Notes: generated by a model not told the origin, from the letters alone. A DNA stretch of 64,000 nt from Sphingobium sp. SYK-6 (GCF_000283515.1 NC_015976.1:3937501-4001500), one strand, 5' to 3'. Positions 30,053-39,201 are shown, numbered from the stretch's first letter. Translations and numbers: made by a program.

Positions 30053-32359
30053 ATGACGCGCTGGCCGCGACGAGGAGCCATTCTGGCACTTATACTGGCC
30101 CTTTCCGCCTGTGGCGGTGGCGGCAGCATCAATTCGACGCCGGCGCCGGCTCCTTCTCCCCTGCCGACGCCTGCCCCGACGCCTGCGCCAACCCCTGCAC
30201 CTTCGCCAACACCCACACCGGCCGCCAGCTTCGACACCGCAGAGTATCGGCAGTCCAGCGGGCCGTCCCATCATGGCGCGATCACTGCTTATGCCGCAGG
30301 CGCCTCGGGTGCGGGGGTCACGGTGGCAGTCGTGGACAGTGGCCTCTCCGATCCTGCCGGCGAGTTCACCGGTCGCATCAGCGCCGCCTCGCGGGGCTTT
30401 GGCAGCAACACGAGCTATGTGGACGTCGAGGGGCACGGCACCGCCGTCTCGGCCGTCCTCGCCGCCGGACGCAATGACCGGCACATCATGGGCATGGCCT
30501 GGGGTGCGACGCTCATGGCCTTGCGCACGGACGACCAAAGCAATTGCAGCGACAGCGGCTGCACGCACCCCACCAGCGCGATCGCCAGCGCCATCGATCA
30601 CGCATGGCAGAACGGCGCCCGGGTCATCAACATCTCGCTCGGTGGCGGGACAGCGCCCAGCCAGCTGCTGCAGGCAGTGAGCCGCGCGACGGCGGCGGGC
30701 ACCATCATCGTCGTTGCCGCCGGCAACAATCCCGAGGGCGAAGCGCCACTGGTCGCGCCGGATGCGCTCGCGCAATCCTTTGCTGATCCCGCTTATGCTC
30801 GCGGACTGGTCATCATCGCTTCGTCCGTGAACGAGAATGACACGGTGAGCGGCTTCTCGGCAGGCGTCCTCGGCTTCGAAACAGTGAGCCTCGCCGCGCT
30901 GGGCAATCGCGTGCGCACCATCGATCATGAGGGCGTGGACTATCTCTATACCGGCACGTCGCTGGCCGCGCCGCAGATATCGGGTGCCGCGGCGCTGCTG
31001 GCACAGGCCTTCCCCAATCTCTCCGGCAAACAGATCGTGGATCTGCTGCTCTCGACGGCACGGGACGTCGGCGCGCCCGGGGCGGACGCGCGCTATGGCA
31101 GGGGCATTCTCGACGTGGCGGCGGCGTTCGCGCCGCAGGGGCAGCTTCGCGTCGCCGGCACTGGCCTCGCCGTCACGCCCGGCGCGAACAGCGCGCTCTC
31201 CGCGCCCATGGGCGACGTGACCGGCGCAGCGCTCGGCACCGTCGCACTTGATGCTCTGGCGCGGGCCTACCGGGTCGATCTCTCGCCGGGCTTCCTGCGG
31301 CGAGGGTCCATGCACTCACTCGGCGCCGCGCTCGACCAGCATGCGCGCCATGTCACAATGGGGAGCGAGGCGCTGGCCCTCTCGCTGAACGTGGCGCCTG
31401 TCATGGGGGGCCTGTCGTCCGCCGAACCATCGCTTCTGGAGGTGGAACGCGAGCGCCAATCCCGCATTCTCTCCGGGGTCATGGAAGCCCGCCTTTCCAC
31501 CGACATGGCCATGACGCTCGGCTTGCGAACCGGTTTCTCCGCGCTTGCGACGCGCGCGCAGAGCGGCGCTGCACCCACGTTCCTCATGGCCGACCATGGC
31601 TTCGATGCGCAGCGGGGAGATTTGCGGCCGGCAGGCGCCATGGCGCTCATTCACAAGCTCGGCGAAGGCTTCAGCCTGACAGGCGGCTTCGAGACCGGCC
31701 ATGTCGGCGCGCCTGTGCATCGGCCCGGCGTAACCGACCCGGTGGCGATGCGCCCTGCCCCTTATCATGCCGTCAGCACGACGATCGGGCTGGAGCGGAG
31801 CGCGGTCGCCCTTTCTGCTGGCCTGACTCTCATGGACGAACCGGCAAGCGCGCTTGGCGCCCGGTTCGATCCGCTACTCGGCGGCCAGTCTGCCCGCACG
31901 CTGTTCGCGAGGCTCGGCGGATCGATGCGAGTCGCGCCGCAACTGACCTTCTCGGCCAACTGGCAATATGGCTGGACCCATGCCGCCGCCGGCGGCCTGC
32001 TCACCCGAGGCGGCCAGCTCGTGAGTGAAAGCTGGTCGATCGACCTTGCCCGCAGCGATCTCTTCGCGTCGGACGATTTGCTGGGCATCCGCATCGCGCA
32101 GCCGCTACGCGTCGTTGCCAGCCGTTTCGACCTCGTCCTGCCCGACCAGTGGGACTGGGAAACGCAGGTCGCCACCAGCCGCGTGGTCCCGCTCGCCCTC
32201 GCGCCGGATGGCCGGGAACGCAATCATGAGCTGAGCTATGCGCGATCCGTCGGTCCCGGCTGGCTGGGCGCCAATCTTTTCCTGCGGGAGCAAGGCGGCA
32301 ACATCGCCGCCATGCCGGACGATCTGGGGCTCGCGCTGCGCTGGTCCGCGCGGTTCTGA
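30053..32359 (+). CDS. S8 (subtilisin) autotransporter serine protease, lipoprotein form
   Basis: About 768 residues. The signal sequence ends in a lipobox (LSAC, lipidated Cys20) followed by GGGG. A low-complexity Pro/Thr/Ala linker follows, then a subtilisin domain with Asp95 (VAVVDSGLSD), His128 (VEGHGTAVSAVLA) and Ser303 (GTSLAAPQISG). The C-terminal third is an autotransporter-type beta-barrel ending in LRWSARF, with terminal Phe. Lipid-anchored, self-translocating subtilases such as Neisseria NalP are the known precedent. ATG 30053 is preferred, with a GGGGAG site ten bases upstream; 30044 and GTG 29999 are alternatives. It follows the DUF2891 gene on the same strand. Confidence 0.92.
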   Translation: MTRWPRRGAILALILALSACGGGGSINSTPAPAPSPLPTPAPTPAPTPAPSPTPTPAASFDTAEYRQSSGPSHHGAITAYAAGASGAGVTVAVVDSGLSDPAGEFTGRISAASRGFGSNTSYVDVEGHGTAVSAVLAAGRNDRHIMGMAWGATLMALRTDDQSNCSDSGCTHPTSAIASAIDHAWQNGARVINISLGGGTAPSQLLQAVSRATAAGTIIVVAAGNNPEGEAPLVAPDALAQSFADPAYARGLVIIASSVNENDTVSGFSAGVLGFETVSLAALGNRVRTIDHEGVDYLYTGTSLAAPQISGAAALLAQAFPNLSGKQIVDLLLSTARDVGAPGADARYGRGILDVAAAFAPQGQLRVAGTGLAVTPGANSALSAPMGDVTGAALGTVALDALARAYRVDLSPGFLRRGSMHSLGAALDQHARHVTMGSEALALSLNVAPVMGGLSSAEPSLLEVERERQSRILSGVMEARLSTDMAMTLGLRTGFSALATRAQSGAAPTFLMADHGFDAQRGDLRPAGAMALIHKLGEGFSLTGGFETGHVGAPVHRPGVTDPVAMRPAPYHAVSTTIGLERSAVALSAGLTLMDEPASALGARFDPLLGGQSARTLFARLGGSMRVAPQLTFSANWQYGWTHAAAGGLLTRGGQLVSESWSIDLARSDLFASDDLLGIRIAQPLRVVASRFDLVLPDQWDWETQVATSRVVPLALAPDGRERNHELSYARSVGPGWLGANLFLREQGGNIAAMPDDLGLALRWSARF

Positions 32360-32367
32360 GAGCCGAC

Positions 32368-32910
32368 TCAGAAAGGAATTTCGTCGTCGTCGAAGCCGTC
32401 GTTGAACGGGCTCGCGCCAGAGGCCGGGCGGGCCCCGCCGGACGAACGCGCGCCCGCGCCGCCGCCGAAACCGCCGCCCATGTCATCGCCGCCAGCGCCC
32501 CAGCCTTCGTTGCGCCGGCCGCCACCACCGCCGCCACCTTCGCCGCTGCCCCCGCCGGGGCCGCCGTCCAGCATGGTCATGACCGCGCCGGGCCCGGACA
32601 GGACGATCTCGGTCGTGTAGCGATCCTGTCCGTTCTGGTCCTGCCACTTGCGGGTCTGCAGCGAGCCTTCGATATAGACCTTCTTGCCCTTGCGCAGATA
32701 CTTCTCGGCGATGCCGATGAGGCCGTCAGACCGGATCACGACATTGTGCCACTCGGTGCGCTCGCGCCGCTCGCCGCTCTGGCGATCGGTCCAGTTGTCC
32801 GACGTGGCAATGCGGATGTTGCAGATGCGCCCGCCGTTGGAGAAGCTCTTCACTTCCGGATCGGCGCCGAGATTTCCGACGAGAATGACCTTGTTGACGC
32901 TGCCTGCCAT
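32368..32910 (-). CDS. ssb: Single-stranded DNA-binding protein
   Basis: A 180-residue SSB that coats single-stranded DNA in replication and repair. The OB fold covers about residues 1-112 ([21 protein letters not shown], then IRIATSDNW, then TEWHNVVI). A long Gly-rich disordered linker follows, then the acidic tip DDDEIPF, which recruits partner proteins. ATG 32910 is chosen by family N-terminus and a GGAGAG site; the frame upstream to 32964 is unconserved. The ends of ssb and the autotransporter gene converge eight bases apart. Confidence 0.98.
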   Translation of the reverse strand: MAGSVNKVILVGNLGADPEVKSFSNGGRICNIRIATSDNWTDRQSGERRERTEWHNVVIRSDGLIGIAEKYLRKGKKVYIEGSLQTRKWQDQNGQDRYTTEIVLSGPGAVMTMLDGGPGGGSGEGGGGGGGRRNEGWGAGGDDMGGGFGGGAGARSSGGARPASGASPFNDGFDDDEIPF

Positions 32911-33046
32911 GAAGCTCTCCGAAAGCGGGATAGGGAATTGCCCCCGCTTATAGACGCGCCGCACGGCTCGTCCAGTCCGCCGCTAGGACCGATCGCTATT
33001 CAGCCGATCGCGGGTCCGCGTCGCGGGCGATCATGAGGCGGAATGC

Positions 33047-33080
33047 CGGTTTTCCTGCACCCGGAGGGCACGGAAAACCG
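33047..33080 (-). terminator. Hairpin downstream of feoB
   Basis: CGGTTTTCC (33047-33055) pairs with GGAAAACCG (33072-33080), with three more inner pairs. On the minus strand it lies about 40 bases after the feoB stop and before the ssb start. There is no clear U-tract after the stem. Confidence 0.5.
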
Positions 33081-33117
33081 ATCATTTGCGGGTCGTCGGA
33101 CCTGAACCCGGCCCGAC

Positions 33118-34983
33118 CTAGAGGCCCAGGGCCACCGCAGTCCAGTAAGTGGCTCCCGCAGCCAGCCACGCCAGCGCGAACAGATAGGCGGTCATGAAGA
33201 GAGGCCAGCGCCAGCTGTTGGTCTCCCGCTTCGTCACGGCGAGCGTCGAGATGCACTGCGGCGCGAAGACGAACCAGGCAAGGAACGCCAGCGCCGTCGG
33301 CAATGACCAGCGCCCCTGCAGCCGCTCGCCAAGGCTCTGCGCGAGCTGTTCCTCGTCGTCGCTTTCCTCGATGGCGTTGGCCGTGGCAAGGGCGGAGACC
33401 GCCACTTCACGCGCCGCCATCGCGGGAATCAGGGCCAGCGAAATCTCATGATTGAAGCCGATCGGCCGTAGCACCGGCTCGATCACGCTCGCGATGCGGC
33501 CAGCCGCGCTATACTCCACCGGGCTGAGATCGCTCCCCGCCGGGGGCTTGGGGAAGGAGAGCAGCACCCACAAAGCGATCGTGGTGACGAAAATGATCGT
33601 CCCCGCCCGGCGCAGGAAAATCCACGCCCGCTGCCACAGACCGATGATGACGTCCCGCAGCAGCGGCATCTGATATTTGGGAAGCTCCATCAGGAAGCTG
33701 CCGCCCTGCCCTTTCACCACGCCCATGCGCAACAGGGCAGCAACGATCATCGCGCCGACGATGCCCGACACATAGAGGATGAACAGCACCAGACCTTGCA
33801 GGCCGATGCCGCCGGCCACGGCGCGGTCAGGAATGAAGGCGGCGATGATGAGCGTGTAGACCGGCAGGCGGGCCGAACAGGTCATCAGCGGCGCAATCAG
33901 GATCGTGGTCAGCCGGTCCTTGGGATCGCTGATGGTGCGCGTTGCCATGATGCCGGGAATGGCACAGGCAAAGCTCGAGAGCAGCGGAATGAAGGCGCGG
34001 CCGGAGAGACCCACTTTCGCCATGAGCCCATCCATCAGGAAGGCGGCGCGCGTCATGTAGCCGGTCGCTTCCAGCAGGATGATGAAGAAGAAGAGGATGA
34101 GGATCTGCGGCAGGAAGACGATCACCGACCCGACACCGTTGATCACGCCCTGGACCAGCAGATCGCGCAGGAAGCCATCCGGCAGCACGGCTTCCACCAG
34201 CACCTGCAACGCGGCGAAACTCTCCTCGATCCAGGCAACCGGCGCTTCCGACCAGCTGAAGACGGCCTGGAAGATGATGAACAGCAGTCCCAGCAGGATC
34301 AGCGGCCCCGCCACCGGATGCAGCACCAGCTTGTCGATCGCGCCGGTCACGCGCCGCGTGGGCGTCTCCGAGACGATCGCACGCCGGGCGATCCGCCGTG
34401 CCTCGCGGCGCAATTCGTCCTCGTCGCGCGGCGCCTGCTGCGCCTGAACCGGCTGCGGCGTCGCATGGGCAGGCAGCGCCTTGCCGATCTCATCGGACAG
34501 ATGATCGAGCCCGCGGCGCCGCACAGCGACGGTGGGGACAACAGGGACGCCCAGATCTTCCGACAGACGGGCCGCATCCAGCTCCAGCCCGTCCCGCGTG
34601 GCGAGATCGACCATGTTGAGCGCGACGATGCACGGGGTGCCGAGCGCGATCAGTTCCAGCGCGAACCGCAGATGATTGTCGAGATTGGCGGCATCGAGCA
34701 CGATGACGAGCAGATCGGGCCGCCGCTCGCCCTGCTGATAGCCGAATATGACGTTGCGCGTCACTTCCTCGTCGGGGCTCTTGGCGTCCAGACTGTAGCT
34801 GCCCGGCAGATCGACGATGTCCAGGCCGCGCCCGTCGGGCAGGACCAGCCGCCCGGCCTTGCGCTCGACAGTGACGCCCGGATAGTTGCCCACTTTCTGG
34901 CGCGCGCCGGTGAGCGCGTTGAACAAGGCGCTCTTGCCGGCATTGGGATTGCCGACCAGCGCAATCAGTCCGCTATGATCCAT
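33118..34983 (-). CDS. feoB: Ferrous iron transporter FeoB
   Basis: A 621-residue Fe(II) transporter in the inner membrane. The N-terminal G-domain has the P-loop GNPNAGKS (residues 11-18), the G3 motif DLPGS and the NMVD-type G4. A spacer and the polytopic membrane part follow, with Gate-type motifs (CAIPGIMATRTI, SCSARLPVY-like TCSARLPVY). The ATG at 34983 shares one base with the feoA stop (TGATG), so the genes are coupled. A longer in-frame extension to 35160 overlaps feoA and is rejected. No feoC gene follows. Confidence 0.97.
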   Translation of the reverse strand: MDHSGLIALVGNPNAGKSALFNALTGARQKVGNYPGVTVERKAGRLVLPDGRGLDIVDLPGSYSLDAKSPDEEVTRNVIFGYQQGERRPDLLVIVLDAANLDNHLRFALELIALGTPCIVALNMVDLATRDGLELDAARLSEDLGVPVVPTVAVRRRGLDHLSDEIGKALPAHATPQPVQAQQAPRDEDELRREARRIARRAIVSETPTRRVTGAIDKLVLHPVAGPLILLGLLFIIFQAVFSWSEAPVAWIEESFAALQVLVEAVLPDGFLRDLLVQGVINGVGSVIVFLPQILILFFFIILLEATGYMTRAAFLMDGLMAKVGLSGRAFIPLLSSFACAIPGIMATRTISDPKDRLTTILIAPLMTCSARLPVYTLIIAAFIPDRAVAGGIGLQGLVLFILYVSGIVGAMIVAALLRMGVVKGQGGSFLMELPKYQMPLLRDVIIGLWQRAWIFLRRAGTIIFVTTIALWVLLSFPKPPAGSDLSPVEYSAAGRIASVIEPVLRPIGFNHEISLALIPAMAAREVAVSALATANAIEESDDEEQLAQSLGERLQGRWSLPTALAFLAWFVFAPQCISTLAVTKRETNSWRWPLFMTAYLFALAWLAAGATYWTAVALGL

Positions 34984-35264
34984 CAGGCGGCCTCTTCCCC
35001 GTCCCCTGACGCGGCAAGGCCGACGGGGCCCGTCCTCACATGGATCGCATCGGCATGGGCCGCGCGCATCCCCACGATCATGCGTCCCACGCGACAGGCA
35101 TGGGCGCCACGCCCGGTGAAGCCCGCGCGATGAAGCAGCTCGATGCTGGCGCCCTCGCACAGCCCCAGCTCCCGCAGGCGCTTGCCATCGAGCTCGGACA
35201 TCGCTGCCCAGTCAACGCTGTCGACATAAGCGGGCTGATTGGGGGCAAGGGACGTGAGGCGCAA
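34983..35264 (-). CDS. feoA: FeoA family protein
   Basis: An SH3-like accessory protein of Fe(II) uptake, 93 residues with the TTG start proposed here. The domain opens at LRLTSLAPNQPAYVDS and contains KRLRELGLCEGASIELLHRAGF. An ATG at 35327 would add 21 residues rich in His and Asn that lack family resemblance and would run across a Fur-box-like repeat (35283-35302). TTG 35264 is therefore preferred, though not proven. The C-terminus has an unusual extension, TGPVGLAASGDGEEAA, after the SH3-like fold. Confidence 0.85.
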   Translation of the reverse strand: MRLTSLAPNQPAYVDSVDWAAMSELDGKRLRELGLCEGASIELLHRAGFTGRGAHACRVGRMIVGMRAAHADAIHVRTGPVGLAASGDGEEAA

Positions 35265-35282
35265 GACGGAGCTTTCTTCGAT

Positions 35283-35302
35283 TTGATGCGAGTGATTATC
35301 AA
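35283..35302. promoter_or_regulatory. Fur-box-like interrupted repeat upstream of feoA
   Basis: On the minus strand the 20-base element starts TTGATAATCA and ends in ATCAA. Outer arms of five bases match as an inverted repeat, and the GATAATCA part resembles half of a Fur box. It lies 18 bases before the proposed TTG start of feoA. Iron control of feoAB would be expected for the family; the match is partial. Confidence 0.4.
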
Positions 35303-35375
35303 TAACATGCCCTTGGGGCAAGCCCATCGCGAGTGCGGCCGCACCGCCCCGGCTATCGACCCGCAGTCGGACCTT

Positions 35376-36059
35376 CTAGAGGCCGCGATATCGCAGCCGG
35401 CCAAGAAAGCGGGACATGCTGAAATGCCGGTCCCCGCGCGCGGACAGGCGCGCCTTGGCCTTTTCGAAGCGCATCACATTCTCGATGCGGCGCGCGAGAA
35501 ACGCGCGCGTGTCGGCATGGTCCTCGCTCTCGTCGTTCACGAAGACAAGCGCGGTGGCCGCATAGACGGCCGCGAGTGTCGCGCGCTTGGTATAGTGATT
35601 GTAATCGACCGCCGTATCGCCGGCCGCGCGCCACATGACGTCCGCCGCGCGCCAGCCGAGCCGGGTGGCTGCGGCGATGTTGGTCGGCATGGACAGGATG
35701 GCCTGCGCGCGCCGCAGCGCCTCCCGGTGCGGCGCGAGCAAGGCGAGGCGGGCTTCCACAAGAGCCGTGATGCGGCCACGGATGCTCATTGCGGCAATCT
35801 CGTCCGCCCGGAGGCGCGCCAGCATTGCGGCGTCCACGGCGGCGAACCAGGCGTCGATCATCACCATCGCGCCGCCATCGAAGGCCAGCGCCGCGATATC
35901 CTGGTCGACGCCGGCATTGTCGGCCGCCATCGCGACCGCAGCCTGTGTCCAGCCATCGAAGGCGGCGTTTGCAGCGACCAGCGGCGCGAGCCGCAGGCGC
36001 AACATGTCGAGCGTTTCTCCGTCCAGAAGGCCGGTGTCGGCGGGCTTGGTGGCGATCAT
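35376..36059 (-). CDS. COQ9 family protein (ubiquinone biosynthesis accessory)
   Basis: A 227-residue TetR-like helical protein of the COQ9 family; COQ9 binds lipid and supports the hydroxylation steps of ubiquinone synthesis. The C-terminal family part is visible as WRAAGDTAVDYNHYTKRATLAAVYAATALVFVNDES. An AAGGGAAA site precedes the ATG. In alphaproteobacteria the gene is often near rpsU; here it lies between ribH and feoA instead. The role is taken from the family. Confidence 0.88.
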   Translation of the reverse strand: MIATKPADTGLLDGETLDMLRLRLAPLVAANAAFDGWTQAAVAMAADNAGVDQDIAALAFDGGAMVMIDAWFAAVDAAMLARLRADEIAAMSIRGRITALVEARLALLAPHREALRRAQAILSMPTNIAAATRLGWRAADVMWRAAGDTAVDYNHYTKRATLAAVYAATALVFVNDESEDHADTRAFLARRIENVMRFEKAKARLSARGDRHFSMSRFLGRLRYRGL

Positions 36060-36155
36060 CGGTTTCCCTTAGCCGATCCCGATGGCGCTGTGGAGCATTC
36101 CTTGGCGGAAAGGGCCAGAAAAGCTGCGCAAAACCGCCCGGCCCGGCAGCGCGCC

Positions 36156-36578
36156 TCAGTCCCGGAAGCTGCTCGCGATCTCCAGCATGCGGATGGCCGC
36201 CTTTGCCGCTTCGCCGCCCTTGTCCTTCTGCGCCGGATCGGCGCGAACCAGCGCCTGCGCCTCGTTCTCGACGGTCAGGATGCCATTGCCGATGGCGATG
36301 CCGTCCATGGCCAGCGCCATGAGCCCACGCGCGCTCTCGTTGGAGACGATTTCGAAATGATAGGTCTCGCCCCGGATGACGACGCCGATGGCCACGAAGC
36401 CATCATAGCGTCCGCTTTCCGCCGCCATGGCGACCGCGCCGGGCACTTCCAGCGCGCCGGGCACCGTGAGCACCTCCGCCCGGTGCCCCGCTTCCTCGAT
36501 GGCGGCTTTCGCGCCGGCGATCAGCAGATCGTTGAGATGCTCGTAGAAGCGCGCTTCGACGATGAGGAATCGGGCCAT
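36156..36578 (-). CDS. ribH: 6,7-dimethyl-8-ribityllumazine synthase
   Basis: Penultimate enzyme of riboflavin synthesis, condensing the ribityl-pyrimidine with dihydroxybutanone phosphate. 140 residues; the opening [17 protein letters not shown], the [13 protein letters not shown] motif and the active-site [14 protein letters not shown] are present. ATG 36578 fits the family start and follows AAGGACA; the open frame to 36638 overlaps the transporter gene and is not used. It is the last riboflavin gene of the block, after the EamA transporter gene. Confidence 0.96.
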   Translation of the reverse strand: MARFLIVEARFYEHLNDLLIAGAKAAIEEAGHRAEVLTVPGALEVPGAVAMAAESGRYDGFVAIGVVIRGETYHFEIVSNESARGLMALAMDGIAIGNGILTVENEAQALVRADPAQKDKGGEAAKAAIRMLEIASSFRD

Positions 36579-36609
36579 GGCTTGTCCTTTCGGGAACGGA
36601 GAGGGAAAA

Positions 36610-37461
36610 TCATGAGAAAGCGGTGCGTGCGATGACACCGAGCGTGCCCGCCGTCACCAGCAGCCCACCGCAGATGCGCTGCCAGCCGAGCTTCTCCTTC
36701 AGCATCACGGAGCCAAGCACAAGCCCGACGATGAGGCTCGTCTCGCGAATCGCCGCCACCGCGCCGACCGGGGCGAGGCCGAGAGCGAACAATGCCGGCG
36801 CGAAGGAAATGACCGCCATGATGCCGGCGACCAGCCCCGCCTTGCGGTCACGGCGCATCAGCGCCAGCCCCTCGCGCCCGTAGCGTGCGAACAGCAGCAG
36901 CGGGATCGGGAAGGCGCCGAGCAGGAAGAACCAGGCGACGAAGGTCAGCATGTCCGGCGCGATGCGCACGCCATGGGCGTCGACCAGCGTGTAGGTGGTG
37001 GTGAAGAGACCCGTGATCGCGGCGGCGATGAAGCCGGTGCGCGTGATCGCGCCCTTGCCGGCGAGGAAGAGGATGCCGCCGCTCACCAGCGCCACGCCGA
37101 CCAGCGCGATGCCGTCGAGCCGGTCACCCAGCAGCGCCATGCCCAGCAGGGCCGTGAAAATGGGCACGAAGCCGCGCGCGATCGGGTAGGCCGCCGTGAA
37201 GTCGCTCACCGCATAGGACCAGGACAGCACGACCTGATAAATCGCATGGACCGCCACGGCCGCGAGCAGCCAGGGCCAGAGCATGGCGGGCGGCAGGCCG
37301 ACCCACAAGACGAGCGGCAGGGCGATCAGCAGTTCCACCACCCTGATCCACGCCAGCGTCGCCAGCTTGTTCACGCCCGACTTGAGCAGGGCATGCGCGA
37401 AGGCGGAGGTGAAAGCGGAGACGAGCGCGAGCAGCAGCCCCACCGCCGCGGTCGTTGCCAC
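36610..37461 (-). CDS. EamA/DMT-superfamily transporter in the riboflavin block (RibN-like candidate)
   Basis: A 283-residue protein with ten predicted helices in two EamA repeats (about 1-135 and 145-280). It starts with GTG three bases after the ribBX stop, which indicates coupling, and is followed by ribH. The RibN riboflavin importer of rhizobia is a DMT/EamA-type protein, so this gene may transport riboflavin or a precursor (inference from position and superfamily). EamA proteins have many substrates, and no substrate motif is known to me that decides. Confidence 0.8.
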   Translation of the reverse strand: MATTAAVGLLLALVSAFTSAFAHALLKSGVNKLATLAWIRVVELLIALPLVLWVGLPPAMLWPWLLAAVAVHAIYQVVLSWSYAVSDFTAAYPIARGFVPIFTALLGMALLGDRLDGIALVGVALVSGGILFLAGKGAITRTGFIAAAITGLFTTTYTLVDAHGVRIAPDMLTFVAWFFLLGAFPIPLLLFARYGREGLALMRRDRKAGLVAGIMAVISFAPALFALGLAPVGAVAAIRETSLIVGLVLGSVMLKEKLGWQRICGGLLVTAGTLGVIARTAFS

Positions 37462-37464
37462 GCG

Positions 37465-38754
37465 TCAGACGCCGGAAATGGGGCGCTCCCCGACGACGGA
37501 CAGGTCATAACCGTCGAGTGCGATGAGATTGTGATGACTGTTGGTCAGCAGGATCATGTCATGCACGCCCAGCTCGGCCAGGATCTGCGCGCCCACGCCA
37601 TAGTCGCGCAGCTCATCCATGCTGCTCAAGCCCTCCGCGCCGGCGGAGCGAGCGCGCATGCTGCGACTGAACCGGTCCGTATCCGGACGATTGATGACGA
37701 CGACGACGCCGGCGCCTTCCTCCGCGATGAGCTCCATCGAGCGGGCGAGCAGGCCAGCGCGCGCGCCCTCCTCGCCGAAGATGTCCGAGAACATGGAGAC
37801 CTGATGCATGCGCACCAGCGTCGGATTTTCCGGCGAGATGTGCCCCTTGATGAGAGCGACCTGCTCGGATTGGGTGGCGCGGTTGAAGAAGGCGACGGAA
37901 CGCCATTCGCCGCCCCAGCGACTGCGAAAGGTGGTTTCCGCCCGGCGCTCGATCATGTGATCGTTGCGGCGGCGATAAGCGATCAGGTCGCGGATCGTCC
38001 CGATCTTGAGGCGATGCTTCTGCGCGAAGGGGATGAGGTCGTCGAGACGCGCCATCGTCCCGTCATCCTTCATGATCTCGCAGATCACGCCCGAGGGATT
38101 GAGCCCGGCGAGGCGCGCGACATCCACCGCCGCCTCGGTATGGCCGGTGCGCACCAGCACGCCGCCGTCCCGCGCGATCAGCGGGAAGACATGGCCCGGC
38201 GTCACGATATCGGCCGGCCCCTTCGCGGAGTCGATGGCCACGGCGACGGTGCGGGCGCGGTCGGCCGCAGAAATGCCGGTGGTGACGCCTTCGCGCGCCT
38301 CGATGGAGACGGTGAAGGCAGTCTCGTGACGCGTGCCGTTGCTCGCGCTCATCAGGTTGAGGCCAAGCTGCTCCACCCGCTGGCGCGTCAAGGCGAGGCA
38401 GATGAGCCCGCGGCCGTGCGTCGCCATGAAATTGATCGCATCCGGCGTCGCCATCTGGGCGGGAATGACGAGATCGCCCTCATTCTCGCGATCCTCGTCA
38501 TCGACGAGGATGAACATGCGCCCGTTGCGCGCCTCGTTGATGATTTCCTCGGCGCTGGCGAGGGCCGTGCCATGCTCGCGCGCGAAGAGATAGGATTCGA
38601 GCTTGCCGAGCGTCTCGGCGGTGGGGTTCCAGTCCGCTTCGTCCAGCCGGCGCAGGCTGTTGGCGTGGAGTCCGGCGGCCCGGGCCAGCCCGGAGCGGGA
38701 GAGAATGCCGTCACGCACAAGCTTACGGACGCTTTCGATCAGTTCGCTGCTCAT
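37465..38754 (-). CDS. ribB: RibBX: HTH domain + dihydroxybutanone-phosphate synthase + degenerate GTP cyclohydrolase II domain
   Basis: 429 residues in three parts. Residues 1-60 form a lambda-repressor-like HTH ([20 protein letters not shown], then [12 protein letters not shown]). Residues 69-270 are RibB, making 3,4-dihydroxy-2-butanone 4-phosphate from ribulose 5-phosphate, with [11 protein letters not shown] (85-95), HGRGLIC (113-119) and [11 protein letters not shown] (202-212). Residues 280-429 resemble GTP cyclohydrolase II, but the segment that should carry the three zinc cysteines (about 314-340, [17 protein letters not shown]) has none. The RibB part should therefore work and the RibA part should not, as described for RibBX proteins. 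The HTH could regulate transcription (inference). Confidence 0.93.
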   Translation of the reverse strand: MSSELIESVRKLVRDGILSRSGLARAAGLHANSLRRLDEADWNPTAETLGKLESYLFAREHGTALASAEEIINEARNGRMFILVDDEDRENEGDLVIPAQMATPDAINFMATHGRGLICLALTRQRVEQLGLNLMSASNGTRHETAFTVSIEAREGVTTGISAADRARTVAVAIDSAKGPADIVTPGHVFPLIARDGGVLVRTGHTEAAVDVARLAGLNPSGVICEIMKDDGTMARLDDLIPFAQKHRLKIGTIRDLIAYRRRNDHMIERRAETTFRSRWGGEWRSVAFFNRATQSEQVALIKGHISPENPTLVRMHQVSMFSDIFGEEGARAGLLARSMELIAEEGAGVVVVINRPDTDRFSRSMRARSAGAEGLSSMDELRDYGVGAQILAELGVHDMILLTNSHHNLIALDGYDLSVVGERPISGV

Positions 38755-38764
38755 GCGGCCCCGC

Positions 38765-38784
38765 TATCACATCAGCATGTGATA
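38765..38784. promoter_or_regulatory. Perfect 8+8 bp inverted repeat just upstream of ribBX (candidate operator)
   Basis: TATCACAT (38765-38772), CAGC, ATGTGATA (38777-38784). It begins ten bases before the ribBX ATG on the minus strand. It could be an operator overlapping the transcription start, or an RNA hairpin hiding the ribosome site. The HTH domain of the gene product makes autoregulation an obvious idea. Confidence 0.55.
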
Positions 38785-38844
38785 TGCAAAGCGGCGATTG
38801 CACATTCCTCTCGCGCCGTCGGTCACAGGCGGCGGCCGGGCAAT

Positions 38845-39201
38845 TCAGGTACGGCCCATCGTGCAGATGGGCTCGAAGCAGCCGATGATGAGGCGGCGTG
38901 CATCGAAGGGGATGTCCTCGACCGCGTCCAGGACGCCGTCCGCGTGCATCCGGGCCTCGGCCTGTTCGAGACTTTGCTTGTCGGGCCAGACTTGCCAGGC
39001 AAACACGATCTTCTCGCCCTCCCGCGCCGCGACCGCGCGCCGGAAGTCGGTTTCCTTGCCTTCGGGAACATAGTCCTCCCAGCATTCGACGATCTCGAGG
39101 CAGCCATAGCGGCTGAAGATCTGCGCGCTGTTCTCGGCCCATCGGCGATACGCGTCCATCCGGGCTTCCGGGACGGGAATGACGAGACCCGCGACGTACA
39201 T
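38845..39201 (-). CDS. DUF1428 family protein
   Basis: A 118-residue dimeric alpha-beta-barrel-type protein (DUF1428). The opening YVAGLVIPVPEARMDAYRRWAE, the CWEDYVPEGKETDF motif and the closing GCFEPICTM are characteristic. A good AGGAG site precedes ATG 39201, which is preferred over 39219. It sits between ribE and ribBX on the same strand, which is not a usual place for the family. Function unknown. Confidence 0.85.
   Translation of the reverse strand: MYVAGLVIPVPEARMDAYRRWAENSAQIFSRYGCLEIVECWEDYVPEGKETDFRRAVAAREGEKIVFAWQVWPDKQSLEQAEARMHADGVLDAVEDIPFDARRLIIGCFEPICTMGRT

Noticed and set aside
34984..35160. Extension of feoB upstream by 59 codons
   Set aside because: Arg-rich, overlaps feoA in another frame, and the G-domain starts right after ATG 34983.
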